64,000 bases of DNA, taken from assembly GCF_949628215.1 (NCBI RefSeq), contig NC_134288.1, positions 7,819,682-7,883,681 on the forward strand, read 5' to 3'. Shown one piece after another: positions 1-10,109 of this stretch (its first letter is position 1; the number at the start of each line of letters is the position of its first letter). Under the pieces are notes generated by a model. That model saw only the letters and a list, made by a program, of their open reading frames with translations, did not search any database and had not been told where the DNA came from. This stretch comes from Phalacrocorax aristotelis. Lineage: Eukaryota > Chordata > Aves > Suliformes > Phalacrocoracidae. The translations under genes were made by a program, and so were the position numbers.

Positions 1-167
1 TATGCTGAGATGAGAGGAGCCGCTTCCTGGAAGTGCCTAATTGTCCCCATTAACTCTAAAACGCCTCTAAAGGAACAGCTCACATAGGGTGTCTGTGTTA
101 CAGGCATGTACATTCGAGTAGGTGAATGTCAGCCTGAAAGAAAAAAAATGGTTGAGCAGAATGAAGT

Positions 168-253
168 TGTTGGGGGGGTTTTTTGTTTGGTTTTTGGTTT
201 TTTGTGGGTTTTGTTTGTTTGTTTGTTGTTGGTTGGTTGGTTGGTTGGTTTGG
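168..253. repeat. GT/GGTT-rich simple repeat
   Basis: A G7 run followed by T-rich stretches, then GTTT and GGTT units on the plus strand. It lies in the likely 3' UTR or 3' flank of TRHR3, where it would be read as an AACC/AAAC repeat. Confidence 0.8.
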
Positions 254-266
254 CTTTTCGTTGGAT

Positions 267-272
267 TTTATT
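267..272 (-). terminator. possible TRHR3 poly(A) signal
   Basis: AATAAA on the minus strand, about 350 nt beyond the stop codon. Another AATAAA overlaps the stop codon itself (624-629) and is too early to use alone. The true 3' end may lie outside the window. Confidence 0.3.
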
Positions 273-624
273 GTTGTTGTTTCCTTGAATGCCCTCTTCC
301 TGGATTTCCTTTCAGTGCTCTGGCCCACAACAAACAGTTGCATTTGCATGTAACACAGAGTGGCATTGCACTGCTATATTTAACTACAGCTTCTTTAAAG
401 ATGCTAAACATTGACCTGTGCCTAACACTTCACCAAACAAGAATAAATTAGCATTAAAGTAAAACAAATTAATCTGCCTCTAAGAATCTGTTTTGTTAAA
501 TGCCCAGGAGAGGTATTAAACTAAGCTTGCTGGAACACCAAAGCAATTTCTGCTGGCACTTTCACAACACGGTGCATACAGCCACATAGCTCCCAGTGCC
601 TGCGTTGTTTCAGGGTCCCAGGAT

Positions 625-1005
625 TTATTTGGCAGGCTTGTTCTTCTTTGAAGTTGCAGGGACACTGTTCAGATCTTCTTGTTTGGTGATGTTGAGATCG
701 GAGCTGTCATGAGAATAGTCCTTCATAACACTGTAGTACACCGGGGCGGTGTACGGCGCAGGGTTCTCAGCACTCTTCTTTTCACACTTGTATAACTTCC
801 TAAAGGCAGCCCTGAATTTCTGTGACATGAGGTTGTAGATGATGGGGTTGATGGCACTGTTCAGGTAGATGCACATGCGGCAGAAGAGAAGGAACCAGAT
901 ATTCAGGTATGGAGGGTCCATGAAGGAGTTCACCACCACCAGCGTGCGATAAGGCATCCACAGAAAGGCGAAGAGGACCACCACGACAGCCAGCATTTTG
1001 GTCAC
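625..1005 (-). CDS. TRHR3: TRHR3 coding exon 2 (residues 263-388, TM6, TM7 and tail)
   Basis: Acceptor CTGGCAAG|GTGACC after a pyrimidine-rich stretch; 381 nt including TAA at 627-625. It encodes [10 protein letters not shown] at the start of TM6, WMPYRT, the NPIIY motif of TM7 and the [11 protein letters not shown] helix 8, which is nearly identical to TRHR1. The cytoplasmic tail is Ser/Tyr-rich and ends KKNKPAK. Confidence 0.95.
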   Translation of the reverse strand: MTKMLAVVVVLFAFLWMPYRTLVVVNSFMDPPYLNIWFLLFCRMCIYLNSAINPIIYNLMSQKFRAAFRKLYKCEKKSAENPAPYTAPVYYSVMKDYSHDSSDLNITKQEDLNSVPATSKKNKPAK

Positions 1006-4000
1006 CTTGCCAGTGGGAATATGCAAAAAGAGAAATAGTCAACGATGTTAAATCTCCAGCAGAGCCTTCTCACCTGGAGAAACAGTGCAGACAGCTAATT
1101 CAGTCTACATATTGCTTATATCCCTCTTTTAGTGTTTAAAATAGGCACAAAAAGCTGTGGGGCTATTCCTCTCTGAATCCATTTTGTTCATGAAAAAAAT
1201 CTTGGATAAATAAACCCCTTAAATGACAGGTTTTCACCTACTGTTGAAGAGCCTTTAAAGCTCTTTAAGGCAAGCATCTGCCAGCCTGAAAATGGGCTGG
1301 GATAATCATGGGAATTTCTGTACCACAAAGCAAATTTGAAAATTGCACATAACAATAAATCAATGGGGGAAACTAACTTGTACAGAAGTAGGGTCCTAAC
1401 TTCTGGGGGTGCCGTGGGGTATGTTTTAGCTCCTTGCCTAGGATCTTCTGCTTTCCTGTGCCAGCTATGCTGTTCCCAGGGAAAGGCTCCTGGTACAGAG
1501 CAGCACTGAGAGCAGAGGAGACGGTCTGGAGTCTTAAATTGCTACTTGTGCTGACATGGGAGTTACTTAGCTAATTGGTATGGGTTATTTTAATTTGCAG
1601 CACACTAGGGAAGTACTACATTAACATATTAGGAACAAGAAGATATTGAGAATTCAGAAGTGAGCAGTAATTGCCCTCAGCTCGACTAAAGCTTGTTCAA
1701 GAAAATGGGTTTTTGTACTGAAACTCTAGTGATCCTAATAGTTTTGACAGCTATTTCTGGTAGGTGACAATCATCCTCCAGCAAACACTTACAGAATACA
1801 CACGTCCCTGAGGAGGAAAGTATGAGTAAACACTGATGCCACACACATATTTAGGCAGTGGTGTTTCAAACGTCAGAAAGGGAGTTGTGCAACAACTCCA
1901 GTTCTTGGTATGGGAATAAGCACTTAGATCACGTTCACAGTCTCTCAGCTTTTCTTGGAGTGCTTTTTTCACTCAGTCACAAGCAACTATGCCTTCCTGT
2001 AATGCTTTGCGTAGAAATTGGGGGTGTCTGGTAGTGGTAACAAAACTTTCTGTACAAGAAAGGGACTATTGTCAAGCTGAGGCCAAAATAGAAGTGTTTT
2101 TCTTGTGTGGTTTAATGGGAATGTGAGGACACTTCCCAGAATAAGAACTTGCAGTGATATGGTGAGTGCTGGAGCTGTTGCTAAGATCGCAGCATGTTTG
2201 CTGCCACACTTTGCTGCCTTTAAGGAAAATAGGAGAGATTGTACAAGATGTGTCAGTAAAAGGTAGCTTCAGAGCTTTTCAATGCCTTTTACAAGGGCTG
2301 GCTGGATGCAGAAGAGCCAGAGTCATCTCACGAGCTTTTGCTTTCAAGTCACCCTATCTAGTGTGCAACTGCTAGGGCAATAATCTGGTTTATAGAAATG
2401 CTCCTGAACAGATAGGCTGGGAGTGGACAGCAGCTGCTCGGCACACAGTTGCCATGGTCAAAATCTCTGCGTACCAGCATGGTTGTAGCCGCTGCCTCCC
2501 ACGGAGGCTGGCAGGGCAATCCAGGACTGACCACACCTTGCCAAGTGAAGGCGCATCCTGACAGCAGTGGTGAGACTGTATTGCTGTGATCAGCACTGCA
2601 AGACCTGGGAACAGATTGCTCCCAATACCAGATCAGCCCAGAAAGGTATAGATTTTGCTTCAACACTATATACCACATGAACAGTGCATATGCATGGGAC
2701 CTGCATTTTCTACTTCTCTATTTACATTTATAGAAAATAGGGCAGTGATGGAGCATTCAGCCACACTGCTGCCTTCCACAGACCCACTTCTCAGATTTGC
2801 CATGTTTTTGATGCATCTGAGGTTTATTTCCCAAGAACCTGAATGAAGTTGATCTGAACAAAACCGTGCTAACAGCTAAACCCTACAGCAAAATGCAACC
2901 AACTCCTCAGCTTAAGTGATCCTAAGTACAATTTCAGTCAGATTTTAATTCCCCTTTGCTAAGCAGTTTATTCCTCCTGGGAGATGAGGGCAGGCTCTGT
3001 GCTTTTCCATCCTATGCAGAGACTGAACACATCCTGGTCCTGCCTGGAAGGCTCCATGTTAAAGGGCTGTCTTTGGGGTAAGGTTAATGGGAGTCTTTCC
3101 ATCAACTTCAGCAGTCCTAGGCAGCAGGATTACTGCAAAATATGTCCTGGGAAAGTGAAATAGCACACCTCTGCAGTCCTCACTGAGACACAGACACTCC
3201 TCACTCAGCTGTTGTCTCAGTTCCTGAGATGCAAAGTTGCACCCTGCAGGGCTGGGAAGAACAAACCCCTGAGCTTTTATACACTTATCTCTGCTCCCTG
3301 GCAGGTGTCCCTTCTGGCTGGGAGGTTTCTGTACAGCCAGAACATCTCCTTTAAAGCTAACAGATTAATACTGCTCACACGCTTTCTCCTGAGACTGAAA
3401 CATCTTTGGCTTTTTGACAGTTGTAACTCTCCACTGGAACCCACGATGCTGCCGAAGAGTGAGCTGAACTCTGCACCTGAGTGACAACACCAGGGGGAGC
3501 ATATCCTAATAAGGCTGAAAATTAAGCTCATTCCAGTCCTTTCTGAGACAAAAAGAAAGGTAGTCTGGGAAAGAACCAGTGATTCATCTGCTTTTTAGCA
3601 TAACTACCCCGCTTTTTGGCTGGTTGTTACAGAAATGCCGGCAGTGCCAGCCAGCACTTGCCCAGCTCCTGTTCGAGCAAGCTCCCGACAACTCCCTCCA
3701 GACCACAGAAGACCACAAAGTGCTGTCATCCAAAGAGCGCTTCCTGCTACACGACCTACAGCCCTGTGAAAAAGCTGTCTTTCTTTGGGAGGGGAAACTG
3801 GCTGGAAACAGCACCATGAGGATTAAATACCTCTGTCTCACTAAATGCCTTCAGTGCTCCCCAAGGACGCTGCATCCAGACCACAAGCTGGGACAGGCAG
3901 CCTTGCCCTGAGCTTGCTGTAGGATTGAAAGTTGCCTTTTAAAACTAACCATCTGTACGAACTGTGTTCTCCTGGGTGCAAAGTTGTGTCGACACAGGAT

Positions 4001-7000
4001 GTCTCCTCTGGATAAAACCTAACAGTCTATCCCAAACTCACTGTCATATCTCCGTTGTGGGGAAAGAAATCGCCAGCATTGTCTGCATGCATGGCTGAAA
4101 CCTGTCTCCATGCCTCTCCTCACTCCACCTTGCTAAGGCAAGTATCTACAGCACACATAAGGTGCTCTAAATTTAGTTCTGGTGCTCGTGTGAAAAATTA
4201 ACCTAATCGGCACTGAAGAGAGCTTGGGACATTTATCCCTAACTGGAGTAGTCCTGAATTATGTCCCCATAAAACAGCTGCACCCAAAAATCCAGAGCTT
4301 TGCTGAAGCCTGAAACCATCCCTCTGGAAAGCACCAGCTCAGGGACAATGATTTTTCTGACAAGTGTTTTGCAGCAACCCTGTTGTACATAGTGTCTGCA
4401 CACAACAGCTGTAAAGGAGCTATGGATAGAAGCAAGAACAAGGTTTGTAAACAGAAGGTGATGTTTTACTAGGACAGTTGATATTTAGCTGAAAACCACT
4501 TTTGAGCACATAAGCCAGTGTTGTGCCTAGATGGCCAAGGATATCTGCTGTACAGACCCCATACTACACCCTGGGTCCCTAAGCCAAAGCTAAGGGGCAG
4601 CTCATCTTCCACCTCCATGGGCCAAGGCTGATATAATTCCTAGAGCAAACCCACTGTGAGCATCCTTCTCACTCCATACAGGGTGATAGGCATTTTGCAT
4701 CCCCACACAGGCCTTCCAACCCATCCCCTCTCGCAGTGCTGTGTCCAGCCTTTGCCCCTGTCCTGGAGGTCACAGAGCTTCTCCCCAGCCAGTGTCACCC
4801 CTCCTCATCCAGGCATCATCATCCTAAACTGCAGCATCCTTTTTTAGGAATCCCACTCCCTCTAGTGGTCCCTCTCTGGCAGGTGAAATAGGTGCTTAGA
4901 GGTGGCTGGTGTTTGTGTCTCTGGCCCTTTTTTCTATAGGTGATAAATACAGTAAACTCATGCCTTGCATTGTCCTGCTCTGGCCTTACATGTTAGATGC
5001 ACCAGTGAGGGAACAGCAGCATCTTCATACTCTGAAAAGCAAGCCGTGCGGTGCTGGTGCTGAGTAGGAGCATATCCACAGAAAAACACCCCCAGCCATA
5101 CAGGCTCTTTAGAGTCAAGGGACAAAAATGGGTGCCTCTGGGGTAGCCCCATTTGGACATCTCTCAGGGGACTCTGGGCACGGTGCCTGGAAGAGCCGGT
5201 TCCCCTATAAAGAGAGGCCAGAGGACGAACGCCAATGTGGGTGCCTGTACCTTGGTCAGGGTGACCACCCGAGCTACGCACACCAAACACCTGTCCTCCC
5301 GGCTCATTCTGCTCTCCTGGCTGACAGACCCTTCAGGAGCCAAACTGCCCTCTCACACCACTGGTCTGTGATGGGAATCTAGCAGAGGCTTGTGCACCAT
5401 CACCCCAAAAATCTCCAAGGTGTTGGCAGGGTTGGACCCCCGCTTTGCTGCATCACTGGAACGCAACCTGCTGTCTGCAGGGCCCTGTGAAGCTCTCGTG
5501 CACATGTGAAGCCTGTCAGACAGCAACACTATTGCTGTTTTGGACCAAACTTACAACCATGATTTCTAATGGTGTCTTTAGTGGTTTAGTCTACATGGCA
5601 ATTGCATTTTAAAGAAGCTGCACCTTCACTTCAATCTTCCCCACTGGTAGCACATTCATCACTTTCACAGCCTCCTCATCACCCTGTCAGATTGGAGACC
5701 ACCAGCACTTCTTATTTTGGTAGTTTCGAATGCTGTGTCCTCACTTCTGATGCTCAAGACAAGACCCTTTACCAAGGGCCCCCATGGAAATTCCTGGTGT
5801 TATTTTCAAGGGCTGTAAGCACATCTCAGGAAAGCATGAGAGGTCAGTGGCATTACCTGTCAGGCTGCCCTTTCCTTTCCACCCCAGCCACGGGTAATTA
5901 ATGAGCGAGGAAACTCCTTATGAGCGCCTCAGCCAGCATCAGCTATTGCAAAGCAGTGTCCAGTGGTCCAAGTAGAGATCCACCTGTGTTTCTTCCTTCT
6001 GCAACTTTCTTCTGGTTTTGAGGGCAGTGATGCCATGGCTATCAGAAAATCAGAGAGGAAACCTTTCTTCTGGTAAAGATGACACAGGACACCTGTGTCC
6101 AGGCTACTCCCTTTTAGGACTCGTACCTGCCCATGGCAGGAGGGCTTTTTGGCATTGATTTCCTTGGAGGTGAACCTCGCCTCGAGAAGACCACTCAGGT
6201 TCCTTCTGTGCATCTCTCCCAGCTTTGCTAAAGCCAAGTTGGTGGGGTGTTCCACGGATCTGGGTGTGGGGGGTGCTACGGGGGGCCATAGCCCTCCCAG
6301 ACTTTGCCCTGTGCCTTCACATGGGCACATACACCTCTGTCTCCATCGCCCACATGTCCCACTGTGGGTACCCACTGGCCACGGGAATGCTCTCCTCTGT
6401 GCTCACTTTTAAGCCCCTTTGCCTGTCCAGCGTACCCATCTGCCAGCTCTGCTGGCATGAATGGATTCAGCTACCTTCTTTCTCACATTAAAATCCCTTT
6501 CTTAACAATCTGCCCATTGCCCAGCACTCAGCTTGCGCTTCCCCTCTGCTCTCCCCCACTGCCCCTCTGAGGTTCTGCATGCTGCAGCATCTCCCCAAAA
6601 ATATCATTCCTGTGGCCCTGGCCACCCCAGCTCAGGGAGACAAATACCAAGCAGAATCCAGTGATGACCCCTTGGGGTCTCTGGAGGCCTCCTTCCTCCC
6701 TGGGTGGTTGGGTTTTTGTTTTTTCCCTCATAGATGCCGTATCATGACTCACTGCAGCTTCTGCGCCTCAACCCATTGCACCGCCAGCAAAAGCCTCCAG
6801 CTGGATTTCAATGCTAAGGTAGATGCTCTGACAGGACCTGGCTTTGTTGTGCTTGAAGCACTCCTGTATGCACTGCCCAGAACTCTCATCAAAATAGCTA
6901 TGTGGTTTTACTTGGCTTTGGTGCTCAGATAACTTATTTCTACACTAAGCGTGCAGCAGATCAACCCCTCAGCAATGAATCAAATGGTTAAAGTTGAACT

Positions 7001-9545
7001 CCCACATCCTGGATTTTCCCCCTCTGATTTTTATGGACAGTCATATAAATTTCCCTCTGATTATATATAAAATGAAGCAATCATGTCCTATGCCATATCC
7101 AACTTTTGAAAGACATTTATGGAAAAACCTGGACTGCAGCCACCTCTGGAGTGAAGCACTGCATCCACCTGACAGTCACCAACCCATGTGTCAGCCATCT
7201 AGTCCACACGCCACCGGTGGCACAGCTGGGGTTCTTCCTCCATCACTCTCAACACAGCCTGTTTGAAGAGCTGCTGGTGTGAAATCAGAAGGAAGCATTC
7301 AACAAAACATAGCTGGAAGCCCTGGGAAACTGCTTTACAGTTTAAAAACTCAGTGCCATCTTTATTCCTAATAATGCCAGCTCTGTGATGTCAGGCCAGC
7401 CAGGGGAAGTCTTTCCATGTTAAGATATTTTTGGAGATAACAACAGTCTTGAGAGAACTCCTGGTGTAAGAGAAAAGAGAGCACAAGATGTTTCCAGGAG
7501 CTGGAGCACCCGTCATCCAGCCCCATCAGGACTAATGGCCTCAGCCACTCATCCTAATGATGCTGGAGCAGCTGTGTGCAGCATGGCCACTCCATGGCAC
7601 AGCACTGTAGGGGGGTGGTACAGCCCCTGCAGCAGCTGCTCTGGAAGGAGCGGTCTATCAACCTCCACCTTTAGGTACTGCTTTGTAGTATCGAGAGACC
7701 TTGCTGCCAAACACCCTTCCTGAGACTCCCACAGCAGCCAGTGACACCCGGAGAGCAGGCAAGTACTTTTGCAGAAGTCAAGGCTTGTTTTAAACCTTTC
7801 TGCGTTGGAGCAAAAGGGAGAAAAAGCTGAACTGGAAAGAGAAGTTCATGAAGAAATACTGTTCTCTGGGCTGTTCACTTCCCTGCCATGATTCTGAATT
7901 GTCCCTCCTGGGGAATGGAGGTTCCTGCGCAAGTCAGGCAATGAGATACTGAGTTGGAAACATGAGGACTTTAGGAAGGCTGAAGCCTGTTTCAGGCTGT
8001 CTGGAAATTACAACAGAACTGCTGATTTCAATGAATTAAGCCAGATTCCCAGATTCAGCCCTTTCCTTTAAAATAGCCCATTTCTCTGCCTATGCAAAGT
8101 TTGAAACTGGAATGGGACAGTCTCCTGCAAAGGAGCCAGCTAGGAGGCAACAGAATCCCATGTCCAGGTGCTGAGCCATCCAAGGAGATGGGGCAAGAAA
8201 CAGTAGTTGTCCATGTGTACAGAGAAAGAGGAGGAACAAGGGCGGGGGGGAGAAGGGAGGAGACGGAGCTGGGGACCGAGCAGGCAGCTGAATGACAGAG
8301 GAGTCACCGAAAGGCAAACACCACTGTGACACCAAGGCACCTTCCCCAGCTGCAGGGACCAGAGGGCTGCAGCCAGGGCTGGGCTCACAGGGCAGGGGGT
8401 CATGCCAGCTCTGTCCCGCTGGCGTGATGTGACCCAGTACTCTCCTCCTCAGGGAGGCAATCAGTAAGTAATTATCCAGCAAACACCTCTGCACTCCTGC
8501 CTCTCCCGAGTGATGCCAGAGCCCTGTCCTGCTCCACTGAGCTCAGTCAAAGCAGGGGGCAGCTCATCTGTGCTGCCAGACCCCAGCCGGGCTTGGGAAG
8601 GACTCTCTGTGCAGCAGAACAACCCACCCAGCTCCCCCTACAAAGAGAAGCAAAATACTGGGGCACCCCATCCCTTGCCAGAATGCCCCCCAAAGCACTG
8701 AGCCCCTTGACAGCACTGCCTTCAGTCCAGTGTGCCCCAGCTCAGCAGGGAGCCCCTACCTGCTTGCGGGAGCTCAGGGCCCCCTTCTTGCCCTGGCAGG
8801 AGAGCTTGAGGGAGCCGCCCTGGTGCGTGGAGCCCAGGCAGGAGTGCTGCGGGGTGGTGGGCAAGGGGCTCATGAAGAGGATGCGGGCAATGAGGCCGTA
8901 GAGGACAGTTGCCAGCCCCAAAGGGATGACATAGAAGACAGCAAAATCCAAGAAGTAAATGGGCATGTAAAGGCTTCTGGAGACCCGGTAGCCACAGCTG
9001 ACCTGTGCCCCATCCGAGAAGGTGACCTGGGTTGTGTCCACCAAGAAGAACCACATGAGGCAATAGAGGGAGGTGAAGAGCCACAGCGAGGAGATGATGC
9101 GCTTGGCACGGGACACAGTGCACAGGAGCTGCGCTTTGATGGCATGGCAGATCGCGATGTAACGCTCCACCGTGAAGGCTGTGATGGACCAGGCAGAGAT
9201 GTTGATGCCCAAGTACTGCAAATAGGTGATGCAGAGGCAGCCGGCGTAGCCATACACCCAAGAAGCCACCACTTCGGAGATGTTGGGCAGCCCGGCTGCC
9301 AGCAGCACGATGAGGTCAGCCACCGCCAGGCTCACCAGGTAGCAGTTGGTGGGGGTCACCATGTGCTTGGTGCGCAGCACCACCAGCACCACCATCACGT
9401 TGCCCACGATACCCACCCCGCAGATGAGCAGCACCAGCAGGATGGTGACCACCTGCAGCTCCAGGGGCTGCCGGGGCATCCTGCCCAGGGTCTGGTTGCC
9501 GCTGCCTCCCAGCGCGGCTCCCGGGCTGGCCGAACCGTTCTCCAT
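625..9545 (-). CDS. TRHR3: TRH receptor paralogue (TRHR3 type), two coding exons, 388 aa
   Basis: Class A G-protein-coupled receptor for thyrotropin-releasing hormone, acting at the plasma membrane through Gq/phospholipase C in the family. Exons 8760-9545 and 625-1005 join in phase 0 after residue 262, at the edge of TM6, where TRHR1 also has its intron. Seen in the translation: N-glycosylation sequons at N3 and N17, TM1 about 31-56, ECL1/ECL2 cysteines C103 and C184, the TRH-contact equivalents Y111, N115, Y281 and R305 (Y106, N110, Y282 and R306 in TRHR1), ERY at 127-129 in place of DRY, and NPIIY at 315-319. Length is close to human TRHR (398 aa). The start at 9545 gives the MEN- opening shared with TRHR1; the frame stays open upstream but that sequence is unlike any receptor. 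Its text differs from TRHR1 and from rodent TRHR2, so TRHR3 is the best fit; the paralogue number is inferred, the family is certain. Confidence 0.93.
1006..8759 (-). other. TRHR3 intron, 7.75 kb, no other gene seen
   Basis: Single intron between TM5 and TM6 exons. I read both strands and found no exon, RNA gene or clear transposon. Short ORFs here have no recognisable protein and no splice context. Composition is ordinary, with a purine-rich patch near 8218-8280. Confidence 0.8.
8760..9545 (-). CDS. TRHR3: TRHR3 coding exon 1 (residues 1-262, TM1-TM5)
   Basis: Open from ATG at 9545-9543 to the donor CAG|GTAGGG at 8760/8759; 786 nt, 262 codons, phase 0. It holds the extracellular N-terminus, TM1 to TM5 and most of intracellular loop 3. 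ICL2 reads [12 protein letters not shown], where most family members have HPIKA. The exon is GC-rich and sits in the CpG-rich promoter zone. Confidence 0.95.
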
Positions 9546-10050
9546 GGCGCCCCAAAGCCTTCCCCGGCGGAGCTCCGCGCACCCTGCGGCGGGGAGCGGG
9601 GGGAGCCGGGAGCCGCGCCGAGGCGCCCCGCTGCCCCCCGCGTCCCCTCCCCGCCTTCCCGCCCGCCCCGGCTCCTCCCTCCTCTTATTTCCACGATTCA
9701 CCCTAAGTCTTGCAGCCGCCCGGCTCCTTGCACCCACCTCCCCTGCAAGCTCCCCCGCCGCGCCTCCGCCGAGAGGGGCGGGGAGCGGCCAGGACCACCT
9801 CAGTCCCCGGGACCTCCCGGGAACCCCAGCCCCGGGAACCACCCCGGACCGCCTAGGACCCGCAGCTCCGGGGACCATCCAGGACCTCCTCCAGCTGCCG
9901 GGACCCCCGAGAAGAACAAGCCCCCCCCCCCGCCCCCGGACCGCCCGCGGCGCCCCAGGGCTACCCCAGCCCCCGGGACCCCCATCCGCTGCCCGCCCGC
10001 CCGACCCCGCGGTTGCACCCGCCGGGTCCTACAGCACCGCTGACCGGAGC
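9546..10050 (-). promoter_or_regulatory. GC-rich, CpG-rich promoter region of TRHR3
   Basis: Very GC-rich sequence directly upstream of the TRHR3 start, continuous with the GC-rich first exon, typical of a CpG-island promoter. It includes a run of 11 C at about 9921-9931 (G on the coding strand). No TATA box stands out. The transcription start cannot be placed from sequence. Confidence 0.6.
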
Positions 10051-10109
10051 GGGGGGGAGGAAGGAGGAGAAGGAAGGAGGAAAGAGGAGGAAGGAGGAGG
10101 AGGAAGGAG
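10051..10109 (+). repeat. 59-nt pure purine tract, (GGA)n-like
   Basis: Every base from 10051 to 10109 on the plus strand is A or G, built from GGA, GGAA and AAG units after a G7 start. It lies about 500 bp upstream of the TRHR3 start codon. Such tracts can form triplex DNA; here only the sequence is seen. Confidence 0.9.

Noticed and set aside
8730-10043. 437-aa open frame on the plus strand
   Set aside because: It lies opposite TRHR3 exon 1 and the GC-rich promoter, is His-, Gly- and Pro-rich with no family motif, and stays open because GC-rich DNA has few stop codons.
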